From positions 62,001 to 126,000 of the forward strand of contig NZ_JAUNTO010000007.1 of NCBI RefSeq assembly GCF_030538655.1: DNA of 64,000 nucleotides, written 5' to 3'. Positions 16,494 to 26,281 of the stretch are shown here, piece by piece; positions within the stretch are counted from its first letter, which is position 1; every line of letters begins with the position of its first letter. A model generated the notes under the pieces. It did not search any database, had not been told where the DNA came from, and worked only from the letters and a program-made list of their open reading frames with translations. The DNA is from Paracoccus sp. (in: a-proteobacteria) (GTDB lineage Bacteria; Pseudomonadota; Alphaproteobacteria; Rhodobacterales; Rhodobacteraceae). The translations under genes and the position numbers were made by a program.

Positions 16494-18659
16494 ATGACAC
16501 AGGCCGATTATCTGAAAACGCCGTTCCCCGAACCTCAGGATTTGCCCGGCGGTGTGCCGACCGGCCCGGCGCGGTTCTTTAACCGGGAACTGTCGTGGCT
16601 GTCGTTTAACTGGCGGGTGCTGGATGAGGCGCGCAATCCGCGCGTGCCCCTGCTGGAGCGGCTGCGCTTTGTGTCGATCAGTGCCACCAACCTTGACGAA
16701 TTCTATACCGTCCGCGTTGCCGGTCTGCGCGAATTGGTGCGCGAGGGGAATACGACCCCCAGTGACGACGGCCTGACCGCGGCGGAACAACTGGCTCTTA
16801 TCAACGCGGATGCCCGCCGTCTGATGGGGGCGCAGCAGGCGGTCTGGAACCGTCTGCACCGCGAGATGGAACAAGAAGGCATCGCCATTCTGTCACGGTC
16901 GGGGATCACCCGCGCCGAGGAAGAATTCCTGAACCGATACTTCGCCGACCGTGTGTTTCCGGTTTTGTCGCCGCTGGCCATCGACCCGGCGCATCCGTTC
17001 CCCTTTATCCCCAACACCGGCTTTTGCCTTGCACTGGAACTGGCCCGCGAAAGCGATGGCCGCCAGATGCAGGCCTTGCTGCCGATCCCGGCGCAGTTGC
17101 AGCGGTTCATCCCGCTGCCGGGTGGTGAACGGTTCTTGCCGCTGGAAGATTTGCTGCTGATGCACCTGTCCAGCCTGTTCCCCGGCTATCGCGATGTGGG
17201 TCATTGCGCGTTCCGCGTGCTGCGCGACAGCGATCTTGAGGTCGAGGAAGAGGCCGAAGATCTGGTGCGCGAATTCGAAACCGCGCTGAAGCGCCGCCGC
17301 CGGGGCAGCGTGATCCGGCTGAAGATCACCGCAGGCGCGCCCGACCGGCTGCGCAGCGTCATCATGGAGGAACTGGCCGTCAGCCCCGATGAGGTGATCG
17401 AGGTCGAGGGTCTGCTGGGCGTCGCCGATCTGAAAGAACTGGTGCTGGACAGCCGCCGCGATCTGCTGTGGCCGTCCTTTGCGCCGCGTGTGCCTGAACG
17501 GGTGCAGGATCACCACGGCGATATGTTCGCCGCGATTCGGCAAAAGGACATGCTGCTGCATCACCCCTATGAAACCTTTGACATGGTGGTGCGGTTTCTG
17601 CATCAGGCGGCGCGCGACCCTGATGTTCTGGCGATCAAGCAGACACTGTATCGCACCAGCCGCGACAGCCCGATCGTCGATGCTCTGTGCGAGGCAGCCG
17701 AGGCGGGGAAATCCGTCACCGCGCTGGTCGAACTGAAAGCCCGCTTTGACGAGGCGGCCAACATCCGTCAGTCGCGCCGGCTGGAACGGGCCGGGGCGCA
17801 TGTGGTTTACGGCTTCGTCAACTACAAGACCCATGCCAAGATCAGCAGCGTTGTCCGGCGCGAGGGTGACAGCCTTGTCACCTACACCCATTGGGGCACC
17901 GGCAACTATCACCCGATCACCGCGCGCATTTACACCGACCTGTCGCTGTTCACCTGCGATCCGGCCCTTGGGCGTGATGCAACCAAGGTTTTCAATTACT
18001 TATCTGGATATGTTCAGCCTGAGGGGCTGGAGAATCTGGCCATCAGCCCGATCAGCATGAAGCCGCGCCTGCTGGAACTGATCGCGCGCGAGGCCGAGAT
18101 GGCCCGCCTTGGCCGCCCTGCCGCGATCTGGGCCAAGATGAACAGCCTGATCGAAAAAGACATCATCGAAGCTCTGTATAAGGCCAGCGCGGCGGGCGTC
18201 AAAATCAGCCTTGTGGTGCGTGGAATTTGCGGAATAAGGCCGGGCATCAAGGGGTTGTCGGAAAATATTCGTGTAAAATCCATTGTCGGGCGCTATCTGG
18301 AACATTCGCGCATCGTCTGTTTCGGTAATGGCCACGGCCTGCCCAGCAAAAAGGCGCGAGTGTTCTTTTCATCCGCCGACTGGATGGGGCGTAACCTGAA
18401 CCGGCGCGTTGAAACACTGGTCGAGTGCCTGAACGATACCGTCAAGGCGCAGATCGTCAGTCAGATCATGGCCGCCAACATGGCGGACGAGGCGCAAAGC
18501 TGGCTGTTGATGCCTGACGGCAGGTTCTTGCGCTATCTGCCTGAGGGGCAAGAGGATTTGTTCAGTTGCCATCGCTTTTTCATGGAAAACCCCTCGCTGT
18601 CGGGGCGTGGCACGGCAGGCGCGCGCGATGTGCCGGCGCTGACCCATTCGGCGGACTGA
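16494..18659 (+). CDS. ppk1: Polyphosphate kinase 1
   Basis: Ppk1 reversibly polymerises the gamma-phosphate of ATP into long-chain polyphosphate at the inner membrane. The 721-residue length is normal. The N-domain begins RFFNRELSWLSFNWRVLDEA, and SATNLDEFYTVRVAGL follows. The catalytic half contains IKQTLYRTSRDSPIV, the phospho-acceptor histidine region KTHAKISSVVRREGD, THWGTGNYHPITARIYTDLS and the second histidine-type motif RYLEHSRIVCFGNG, with FFSSADWMGRNLNRRVE near the end. The exopolyphosphatase gene lies 212 bases downstream on the same strand, so synthesis and breakdown genes are paired. Confidence 0.97.
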   Translation: MTQADYLKTPFPEPQDLPGGVPTGPARFFNRELSWLSFNWRVLDEARNPRVPLLERLRFVSISATNLDEFYTVRVAGLRELVREGNTTPSDDGLTAAEQLALINADARRLMGAQQAVWNRLHREMEQEGIAILSRSGITRAEEEFLNRYFADRVFPVLSPLAIDPAHPFPFIPNTGFCLALELARESDGRQMQALLPIPAQLQRFIPLPGGERFLPLEDLLLMHLSSLFPGYRDVGHCAFRVLRDSDLEVEEEAEDLVREFETALKRRRRGSVIRLKITAGAPDRLRSVIMEELAVSPDEVIEVEGLLGVADLKELVLDSRRDLLWPSFAPRVPERVQDHHGDMFAAIRQKDMLLHHPYETFDMVVRFLHQAARDPDVLAIKQTLYRTSRDSPIVDALCEAAEAGKSVTALVELKARFDEAANIRQSRRLERAGAHVVYGFVNYKTHAKISSVVRREGDSLVTYTHWGTGNYHPITARIYTDLSLFTCDPALGRDATKVFNYLSGYVQPEGLENLAISPISMKPRLLELIAREAEMARLGRPAAIWAKMNSLIEKDIIEALYKASAAGVKISLVVRGICGIRPGIKGLSENIRVKSIVGRYLEHSRIVCFGNGHGLPSKKARVFFSSADWMGRNLNRRVETLVECLNDTVKAQIVSQIMAANMADEAQSWLLMPDGRFLRYLPEGQEDLFSCHRFFMENPSLSGRGTAGARDVPALTHSAD

Positions 18660-18681
18660 ACGCTATACACGCCGTATCCGC

Positions 18682-18711
18682 CCGCCCGATCGTTCGTATG
18701 TGGGCGGTTTC
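18682..18711 (+). terminator. Possible terminator after ppk1
   Basis: A stem CCGCCC/GGGCGG with a 14-base loop is followed by TTT, about 25 bases past the ppk1 stop. The loop is long and the T-run short, so termination may be partial. Confidence 0.35.
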
Positions 18712-18870
18712 GGGTTGGGCGGGCTTGTGAAACCTGACCACTCTGTCAATCCGCTTCGTGCACAGGGAACGCAGCGATAGTTAGCAAAAACACGCCGACC
18801 CGCCGATTGACCTGATGGACAGGTCATTGCATTAAACTTTACGTTACTGCCCCAGCGGAAAGAGGCTCCT

Positions 18871-20403
18871 ATGCACGGTGTGCGCACCACCAGCGGCAAG
18901 AAGATTGATCCGTTCGGGACGGAATCTCCGTTTGGCCAGCTTGCCGCGCGCGAACTGCGCCGGGTGGGTGTGGTGGACATTGGTTCGAACTCGGTTCGGC
19001 TGGTGATTTTTGACGGCGCGGCGCGTTCGCCCGCGTATTTCTATAATGAAAAGGTCATGGCCGGGCTGGGGCGCGATATGGCCGCCACCGGCAGCCTGAA
19101 CCCCGAGGGCATGGAGCGCGCCCTGGCCGCGCTGAAACGCTTTGCGGCATTGTCGCGCGATATGGGCATCCGCCCGCCCGTTTGCGTCGCCACCGCCGCC
19201 ATGCGCGAGGCCAGTAACGGGCCAGCGTTTCGCAAAAAGATCGAAAAGGCCACCGGCCTGAAAATTCATGTCATCGACGGTCAGGAAGAGGCGCGCCTGT
19301 CGGCACAGGGCGTGCTGCTTGGCTGGCCCGATGCGCGTGGGCTGGTCTGTGACATCGGCGGCAACTCGATGGAACTGGCCGAGGTGGCCGATGGCCGGAT
19401 CGGACGCCGCGCGACCTCGGCGCTTGGGCCGTTCCGCTTGCAGCAGGTTAAATCGGGCCTGCGCAAGCACATCCGCGACATCATGGCCGGGCTGGTGCAA
19501 GAGGTCGGCACCGGGCATGAAAGGCTATATCTGGTTGGCGGATCGTGGCGTGCCATCGGGCGGTTGGATATGGAGCGGCGCGGCTATCCGATGACCGTGC
19601 TGCACGAATACCGCATGACCCCGACCGATGTGTCCGCGACATTGAAATGGATCGCCGACAGCGACTTGTCTGATCTGCGCGCCCGTGTGGGCGTTTCGTC
19701 GTCGCGGATGGATCTGGTGCCGCTTGCCGCACAGGTGCTGGACGAACTGGTTCAGATTTTTGCTCCCGCAGAGCTGGCGATCAGCAGCTACGGCATCCGC
19801 GAGGGGCTGTTATATGAGCAGATGTCCAACAGTCTGCGCAAGCGCGATCCGCTGATCGAGGCGGCGCGGTTCACCGAACGACAGATGGCGCGGATGCCCG
19901 GTGCGGGCAAGCTGTTGTATCAATTCCTGCGCCCGTTGTTTCCTGATGTGGCGCCCGAGCGTGACCGGCTGATCTATGCCGCCTGTCTGCTGCATGACAC
20001 AAGCTGGCGCGCGCATCCCGATTATCGCGCCGAATCCTGTTTTGATAACGTCACCCGCGCCAATATGGCTGCGCTCAGCCACCCCGAGCGGGTGTTTATG
20101 GGCCTTGCGCTGCTATATCGTTACAAGAACAACCGCCAGAACAGCATGATGGCCGGGCTGTTCAATCTGCTGACCGATGCGGAACAGCGCGATGCGGAAA
20201 TTCTGGGCAAGGCGATGCGCTTTGGTTCGATGTTCGCAGCCGGTGATCCCTCTGATGCGGGCATGCTGCGGATTTCGCCCAAAGGCGATGCGCTGGAACT
20301 GCGGCTGACTGACAAAGGGCGTGCCCTGATGGGCGAGGTGGCGCAATCCCGGTTCGAGTCGCTGTGCAAGGCAATGAATATCGCGTCGGTTGTTAAGGGG
20401 TAG
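18871..20403 (+). CDS. ppx: Exopolyphosphatase (Ppx/GppA family)
   Basis: The 510-residue protein hydrolyses terminal phosphates from polyphosphate or, in the GppA activity, converts pppGpp to ppGpp. It starts with GAGG upstream. The ASKHA core shows VVDIGSNSVRLVIFDG, the second phosphate motif LVCDIGGNSMELAEV and PAELAISSYGIREGLLYEQM. The C-terminal third has HD-like features (AACLLHDTSWRAHPDYRAE). The position after ppk1 supports exopolyphosphatase. A second, shorter family member lies at 45104-46225 next to rlmE. Confidence 0.92.
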   Translation: MHGVRTTSGKKIDPFGTESPFGQLAARELRRVGVVDIGSNSVRLVIFDGAARSPAYFYNEKVMAGLGRDMAATGSLNPEGMERALAALKRFAALSRDMGIRPPVCVATAAMREASNGPAFRKKIEKATGLKIHVIDGQEEARLSAQGVLLGWPDARGLVCDIGGNSMELAEVADGRIGRRATSALGPFRLQQVKSGLRKHIRDIMAGLVQEVGTGHERLYLVGGSWRAIGRLDMERRGYPMTVLHEYRMTPTDVSATLKWIADSDLSDLRARVGVSSSRMDLVPLAAQVLDELVQIFAPAELAISSYGIREGLLYEQMSNSLRKRDPLIEAARFTERQMARMPGAGKLLYQFLRPLFPDVAPERDRLIYAACLLHDTSWRAHPDYRAESCFDNVTRANMAALSHPERVFMGLALLYRYKNNRQNSMMAGLFNLLTDAEQRDAEILGKAMRFGSMFAAGDPSDAGMLRISPKGDALELRLTDKGRALMGEVAQSRFESLCKAMNIASVVKG

Positions 20404-20480
20404 GGCGCATTAACCCCATGGTTTAACTGGATTTTGGGTTCAGTTTTTCACCTTTACTCACGCGGGCGTTACTGTCACTT

Positions 20481-20498
20481 CGTTAACAGGTGTTAACG
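20481..20498 (+). promoter_or_regulatory. Inverted repeat overlapping the leader of the first VPLPA-CTERM gene
   Basis: CGTTAAC-aggt-GTTAACG forms a seven-base inverted repeat ending directly before the strong ribosome-binding site GGAGGGG of the gene at 20509. It might be an operator or a hairpin affecting translation. The two TTAA halves are six bases apart, not the seven expected for a CtrA site. Confidence 0.4.
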
Positions 20499-20508
20499 GA
20501 GGGGTGTT

Positions 20509-21030
20509 ATGTTCCTGAAGGTTTTGGGCGCGGCGGCGGTCGCTTTGGGTTTGGCTGCACCGGCCAGTGCCGCGGTGGCGCAATATGAAGGTTGGTTCGA
20601 CGACGGCTATATCTCTGGCTATTTCGTGGGCCTGGATGTGGACGGCAGTGGAACTGTAACCAAGGTGTCGGATTTCCATATCGCCTTTGACAACTACAAC
20701 GGTAGTCCTGGCCAATATTATATTGAATCGGACACCGCTATTACGTTCAACTTTTTTGATCTTGGGCAAGGGTTGGGCAGATTGTATGGCACGGCCCTTG
20801 TCAGCTATTGGATAGCGCTCTGTGACGGCTGGAATACGCCGCCCTGTATGCCGGGCGATATGCCGGGATATGAACAGTTTGATTCCTGGTCTTTTCAGAC
20901 AACTGCGGTGGACTTCATACGAACCGATCTTGCCCCCGCCCCTGTCCCCGTGCCCGGCACGTTGCCCTTGATCGCGGGTGGCATCGGTGCGCTGGCGGTG
21001 CTGCGACGTCGGCGCAAGGCGGCGGCCTGA
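20509..21030 (+). CDS. Secreted protein with VPLPA-CTERM-like sorting signal, copy 1
   Basis: The 173-residue protein has a signal peptide (MFLKVLGAAAVALGLAAPASA) and a C-terminal tripartite sorting signal: VPVPGTLPLIAG, a hydrophobic helix and an RRRRK tail (residues about 146-173). This is a variant of VPLPA-CTERM, recognised by exosortase D-type enzymes in Rhodobacteraceae; no exosortase gene lies in this window. The middle contains LDVDGSGTVTKVSDF, an EF-hand-like loop whose twelfth position is Ser rather than Glu, so calcium binding is doubtful. The next gene encodes a paralogue sharing FDxGYIxGxFxGxD and GPGQYxxES-type segments. A strong terminator separates the two. Confidence 0.8.
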   Translation: MFLKVLGAAAVALGLAAPASAAVAQYEGWFDDGYISGYFVGLDVDGSGTVTKVSDFHIAFDNYNGSPGQYYIESDTAITFNFFDLGQGLGRLYGTALVSYWIALCDGWNTPPCMPGDMPGYEQFDSWSFQTTAVDFIRTDLAPAPVPVPGTLPLIAGGIGALAVLRRRRKAAA

Positions 21031-21036
21031 CCAATA

Positions 21037-21072
21037 AAAGGTTACGCGGCATATCACCGCGTAACCTTTCTT
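21037..21072 (+). terminator. Strong terminator after the first VPLPA-CTERM gene
   Basis: A perfect 13-base-pair stem AAAGGTTACGCGG/CCGCGTAACCTTT with loop catatca starts six bases after the stop codon and is followed by CTT. The paralogous genes are therefore probably separate transcription units. Confidence 0.85.
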
Positions 21073-21150
21073 AAAATTTGGTTAAGATTCTTCTGGCCAG
21101 ATGGCTTGCATTTTGTATGCTCAATTCACGAATCTGTGTTGAGGTGCGAC

Positions 21151-21738
21151 ATGCTGACTGTCTGGTTCAATAAATTTCCGCGTTGCTTGCCATTCGCGAT
21201 TGCCTTGCTGGCGCTGCCTGCCACGGCATATGCTGCAACGTATAGTGGCCAATTTGATGAAGGCTATATCTGGGGCAGCTTTACCGGAATCGACCGTAAC
21301 GGCGATTCCCGGATCACGCCTGATGAACTGACCAGCTTTTCCGCCACATTGGACAATATGAACGGTGGGCCGGGGCAGTATCGCGTCGAAAGCAAACGCA
21401 TTTCAAATTTTCTGTTTGTGGATGCAGGGCAGGGGAAGGCCACCCTTAGCGGAACCGTTTCGTTTTGGTTCAAGCAGGCTGATTGTCATTACTGCTGGGA
21501 TGATCCCGTCGGACCTTATGTCGGCTATGCCGCGACAGGCTTTGAGGCGATGATGGCGCGCAGCCTTTATTCCTATGGCTATGAGGTAAAGGAAACGCTG
21601 AATACCAGCAGCGTGACCTATAATCTTACCCCTGCCGCCGTGCCCCTGCCTGCGGGTGGGGCCTTGCTGGCTGGTGGATTGGCGCTGATGGGGGTAATTG
21701 CCACACACCGCCGGAAAAAGGTTGCGGCACAAATATGA
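21151..21738 (+). CDS. Secreted protein with VPLPA-CTERM sorting signal, copy 2
   Basis: The ATG at 21151 is preceded by GAGGTG at seven bases and gives 195 residues with a signal peptide (LPFAIALLALPATAYA). An EF-hand-type loop DRNGDSRITPDE (residues 48-59) has D, N, D, I and the final E in the canonical positions, so it may bind calcium. The C-terminus is a clear VPLPA-CTERM signal: AVPLPAGGALLAGG, a transmembrane helix and HRRKK. Such proteins are exported, cut by an exosortase and attached to the envelope or extracellular matrix. It is a tandem paralogue of the gene at 20509; mature function is unknown. Confidence 0.85.
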   Translation: MLTVWFNKFPRCLPFAIALLALPATAYAATYSGQFDEGYIWGSFTGIDRNGDSRITPDELTSFSATLDNMNGGPGQYRVESKRISNFLFVDAGQGKATLSGTVSFWFKQADCHYCWDDPVGPYVGYAATGFEAMMARSLYSYGYEVKETLNTSSVTYNLTPAAVPLPAGGALLAGGLALMGVIATHRRKKVAAQI

Positions 21739-21780
21739 TAAGCGCGTGTGATAGGGCTGATCTATAGATCAGCACAGAAA

Positions 21781-21807
21781 CCCACCCTTTGGGGTGGGCT
21801 TCCTTTT
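21781..21807 (+). terminator. Terminator after the second VPLPA-CTERM gene
   Basis: A seven-base-pair stem CCCACCC/GGGTGGG with TTTG loop is followed by CTTCCTTTT. It lies between converging genes; GAAA on the other side makes it weaker for the minus-strand sugar dehydrogenase. Confidence 0.75.
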
Positions 21808-21815
21808 GCGATGCG

Positions 21816-23258
21816 TTATTCCGTGCCGTTATAGGTATAGGCCAGAATCGCCCCTGGATTGGCGGGCTGGTTCGATACGCCGCCTGCCACGGGTTCAAAG
21901 TTCCCGGCGCTGTCGGTGGCGATCCAGATCGTCTTGCCATCGGGCGAGATTTCCGTATCGCGCAGCCGGTTGTCGCTGTGGAAATGGCGGGTGAAGGGTT
22001 CGGTTACGCCACCCTGACCATCCAGCGGGATCACATAAAGCGAGCCGCGTTTCAGCGTCGGGATCAGCAGGCTGTTTGCGAATTGCGGGATCGCATCGCC
22101 CGCATAGACCTGAACCGAGGCGGGCGCGACGGTCGGCCAGCAGATATAGACCATATCGCCGCAAACCGAGGTGTCGGCGAAATCATAGCCGGTTTCTACC
22201 GTGAACATGGTGGCAATCGGGTCGTGATAGTTTTCCGGCTGGCGATAGGCCGATTCCGCGACTTGCGGCACCACATCCGGGATCTCCAGATCCGAGAAGG
22301 TCAGGTCCGCGCAAGGCGTGGTGGCATTGGCCCAGCTTGCCCAGACATAAGCCTTGTCATCCTGAAAGCCCGCCAGATCCGGCCAGCCGTAATTGCCGCC
22401 CGCTTGCAGCACGTTCAGCTCATCATCGGTTTTTGGCCCCTGTTCGGATGAATACAGCCTGCCATCGGGTGCGAAATCAATGCCTTGGGGGTTGCGGTGG
22501 CCATAGGTAAAGACATGGCTGCGCACGCCGCCCAGTTCGGGGTTGTCATCAGGGATTGCGCCATCGGGCGCGAAACGCAGCGATTTGCCGACATAGGCCG
22601 CGTAATCGCCCACCGCGATTTCCGAGGCCGAGGGCAGGCGCTGCGCCTCATTCTTGCGGCAGGCCATCGCCAGTTGGTTATGCCCCTGATCGCCCAGCGT
22701 CAGATGCAGCATCCCGTCAGGCGCGAACTTTAGCCGGCCCGCAACATGGTCGCTGTTGGCGGGCAGGCCGTCAAGGATCGTGGTCGGGTTTTCCAGCGCC
22801 TCGCCGGTCCAGTCGTAGCGCGCGACCTTCAGGAACACATGGCGCATCGCGTCGCCTTCTGGTGCGGTCAGATCGGTGCGGGTCGGGTCTTCGTAACTGT
22901 AAACGACGAAAATCTGCTCGCTGCCCTTGCCGAAATCGGGATGCAGCGCCAGGCCAAGGACGCCGGACTGGCCGAAATCTTCGCCATAGGCGGCGTCCTC
23001 GATGGTCAGAACCGGGGTCACGGTGCCATCTGCGGTGTTGACGCGGGTAATGCGTTTCGCGGTGCGTTCCGTCACCCACAGAAACCCGTCGGGGTCCAGC
23101 GTGATCTCGAACGGGTTTTCCAGCCCGCTGGCCAGCGTGGTCATGGTGAATGGGCTGTCGTCACCGGCCTGAACGCTGTCGGGGGCGGTTTGGGCGTTTG
23201 CAGGCAGGGCAAGCGCCAGCGCAGTGGTCAGGGCAAGCAGGGAGGTTCTGGTCTGCAT
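21816..23258 (-). CDS. PQQ-dependent soluble sugar (glucose/sorbosone) dehydrogenase
   Basis: The ATG at 23258, with AAGGA seven bases upstream, gives 480 residues with a signal peptide ending in PANA, so the enzyme is periplasmic. It follows the six-bladed soluble quinoprotein glucose dehydrogenase pattern of Acinetobacter GdhB. Seen are the catalytic-histidine region SDHVAGRLKFAPDG, LGDQGHNQLA, YGHRNPQGIDFAPDG (Arg and Asn next to PQQ), SEQGPKTDDELN and GGNYGWPD. It would oxidise aldoses to lactones using PQQ and pass electrons to the respiratory chain. No PQQ biosynthesis genes are in this window. Exact sugar specificity cannot be told. Confidence 0.88.
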   Translation of the reverse strand: MQTRTSLLALTTALALALPANAQTAPDSVQAGDDSPFTMTTLASGLENPFEITLDPDGFLWVTERTAKRITRVNTADGTVTPVLTIEDAAYGEDFGQSGVLGLALHPDFGKGSEQIFVVYSYEDPTRTDLTAPEGDAMRHVFLKVARYDWTGEALENPTTILDGLPANSDHVAGRLKFAPDGMLHLTLGDQGHNQLAMACRKNEAQRLPSASEIAVGDYAAYVGKSLRFAPDGAIPDDNPELGGVRSHVFTYGHRNPQGIDFAPDGRLYSSEQGPKTDDELNVLQAGGNYGWPDLAGFQDDKAYVWASWANATTPCADLTFSDLEIPDVVPQVAESAYRQPENYHDPIATMFTVETGYDFADTSVCGDMVYICWPTVAPASVQVYAGDAIPQFANSLLIPTLKRGSLYVIPLDGQGGVTEPFTRHFHSDNRLRDTEISPDGKTIWIATDSAGNFEPVAGGVSNQPANPGAILAYTYNGTE

Positions 23259-23362
23259 GGGTGATTCCTTATGATAGAACAAGGACTAACGATGCCTGAT
23301 GGCAAATAGTCCAGCACAACTAGCAGGGGCGCGATTGGTTCCGCAACAGCTTAACATTCAGC

Positions 23363-23391
23363 AAAAAGGCCACCCCAAAGCGGCGGCCTTT
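23363..23391 (-). terminator. Terminator downstream of the 155-residue protein gene
   Basis: On the minus strand AAAGGCC/GGCCTTT with a 13-base loop runs into a run of five T. It lies about 135 bases past the stop of the gene at 23527-23994 and 105 bases before the sugar dehydrogenase start. The remaining gap shows no gene. Confidence 0.6.
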
Positions 23392-23526
23392 CCTGTGCCA
23401 TAGCGGCGCGGCTGAGCCTATGCCGTCAGCCGGGGCGGTGGTTTGGGTCAGCTTGGCAACAAACAAAAGCCCGACGCAAGGTATCAGCTATCGCGATGCG
23501 CCCTTTTTCAGTGGGGGGCGCGTCGT

Positions 23527-23994
23527 TCATACGGCGGCTTTTCTGGCCTCGTCGTCGACAAGTTTCTGGAAATAGGCGATAAACTGTGCCTCATGCCCCT
23601 TTAGCAGTTCAGGCAGGTTCCGGGCGAAATCTTCGCGGCGGCACCAATCGCGCATATAGTTTTCCCACGACGCCCACCGCCGCGCATCGCGGACTGTCAT
23701 GTCTGGATACCACGACAACAGCCAGGCGCGTTCGAACAAAGACACCAGCAGGCCGAATATCACTGTCAGCCGCTCTTGTTGTTCCGCGTTTAAGTTTTTG
23801 GTGCTGTCATGCGTCCAGATTTTCAGATCGGCATGGTCCAGCAGCAGGATAAGAAATTCGTTGTAGTCTGATGTAATTCTTTCATAAATCTCCCGCTCAT
23901 CATTCTCGCGATCGCGCCTGCGGCCAAGCCAATAGACCAGAATGGCAAAGGGCAGACCAAGGGCGGTGACGATGTGGCTGAGCGTTTCGATCAT
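23527..23994 (-). CDS. Membrane-anchored hypothetical protein
   Basis: The 155-residue protein has one N-terminal hydrophobic helix (LSHIVTALGLPFAILVYWLG) followed by RRRDRENDE, which places the rest in the cytoplasm. The body is helical and rich in aromatic and charged residues (SDYNEFLILLLDHADLKIW, LFERAWLLSWYPDM, WASWENYMRDWCRREDF). No domain was confidently recognised; the layout resembles the poorly defined DUF4760-type proteins. It stands alone, with a terminator on each side. Confidence 0.6.
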   Translation of the reverse strand: MIETLSHIVTALGLPFAILVYWLGRRRDRENDEREIYERITSDYNEFLILLLDHADLKIWTHDSTKNLNAEQQERLTVIFGLLVSLFERAWLLSWYPDMTVRDARRWASWENYMRDWCRREDFARNLPELLKGHEAQFIAYFQKLVDDEARKAAV

Positions 23995-24035
23995 CCGGCG
24001 CGACCTTTCCGTGACGTTTCCCCGGATATAGCCAA

Positions 24036-24063
24036 AGAAAAACCCGCCCGAAAAGGGCGGGTT
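24036..24063 (-). terminator. Terminator of the groESL operon
   Basis: A nine-base-pair stem AACCCGCCC/GGGCGGGTT with loop gaaaa lies 29 bases past the groEL stop and, on the minus strand, is followed by TTTTTCTTT. Confidence 0.85.
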
Positions 24064-24091
24064 TCCTGTGCCGCAGGGGCAAGAGGGGTGA

Positions 24092-25753
<1,662 letters not shown>

Positions 25754-25773
25754 TTAGTTGGAAGGATCGACGA

Positions 25774-26061
25774 TCAGGCCAGAATGCCCAGAATGTCGCT
25801 TTCCTTCATGATGAGCAGTTCCTCACCATCGACCGTCACTTCGGTTCCTGACCATTTGCCGAACAGCACGCGGTCACCCGCCTTGACCGCCGGAGCGATC
25901 AGTTCGCCCGAATCCTTGCGCGCACCTTCGCCCACGGCGATGATTTCGCCTTCAGCGGGCTTTTCTTTGGCGGAATCAGGGATAATCAGCCCGCCCTTGG
26001 TCTTTTCTTCCGATTCGACGCGGCGAACCAGCACGCGGTCGTGCAGCGGTTTGAATGCCAT
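25774..26061 (-). CDS. groES: Co-chaperonin GroES (10 kDa)
   Basis: GroES is the seven-subunit lid of GroEL. The ATG at 26061 gives 95 residues starting [15 protein letters not shown], the usual start; an ATG three codons upstream is less typical. The mobile loop [18 protein letters not shown] and the C-terminal [17 protein letters not shown] are intact. It is the first gene of the operon, downstream of a CIRCE operator and a sigma-70-type promoter. Confidence 0.98.
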   Translation of the reverse strand: MAFKPLHDRVLVRRVESEEKTKGGLIIPDSAKEKPAEGEIIAVGEGARKDSGELIAPAVKAGDRVLFGKWSGTEVTVDGEELLIMKESDILGILA

Positions 26062-26095
26062 AGTGAACACTCCGTTTCAGGTTTCAGTGTTTCTG

Positions 26096-26122
26096 TTGGC
26101 ACTCACATGGGGTGAGTGCCAG
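26096..26122 (-). promoter_or_regulatory. CIRCE operator (HrcA site) of groESL
   Basis: TTGGCACTC-N9-GAGTGCCAG is a nine-base inverted repeat with the nine-base spacer of CIRCE (consensus TTAGCACTC-N9-GAGTGCTAA), matching at most positions and fully in the GCACTC/GAGTGC cores. It lies 34 bases upstream of the groES start and downstream of the promoter, where HrcA would block transcription until heat stress. Confidence 0.92.
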
Positions 26123-26129
26123 TAACGCT

Positions 26130-26158
26130 GATCTAGGGGGCATGACAGGCGCTGTCAA
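26130..26158 (-). promoter_or_regulatory. Probable sigma-70 promoter of groESL
   Basis: On the minus strand a perfect -35 box TTGACA is followed after 17 bases by TAGATC as the -10 box. The CIRCE element starts eight bases further on, covering the expected transcription start. Confidence 0.65.
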
Positions 26159-26281
26159 CAGATGTCCCGCGATTTTGCATCAGCCCCAGATTGAGTGAAA
26201 TTGATTATAATCCCTGTATTGACCTGCTGTGGCGTTTTTTACATAGTCTCAATATCTTAGGTTGTTGCTCTGGCGCGTGAT

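Noticed and set aside
20405..20500. CtrA-binding sites (TTAA-N7-TTAA) before the first VPLPA-CTERM gene
   Set aside because: TTAA pairs are present but spaced by six and nine bases, not seven.
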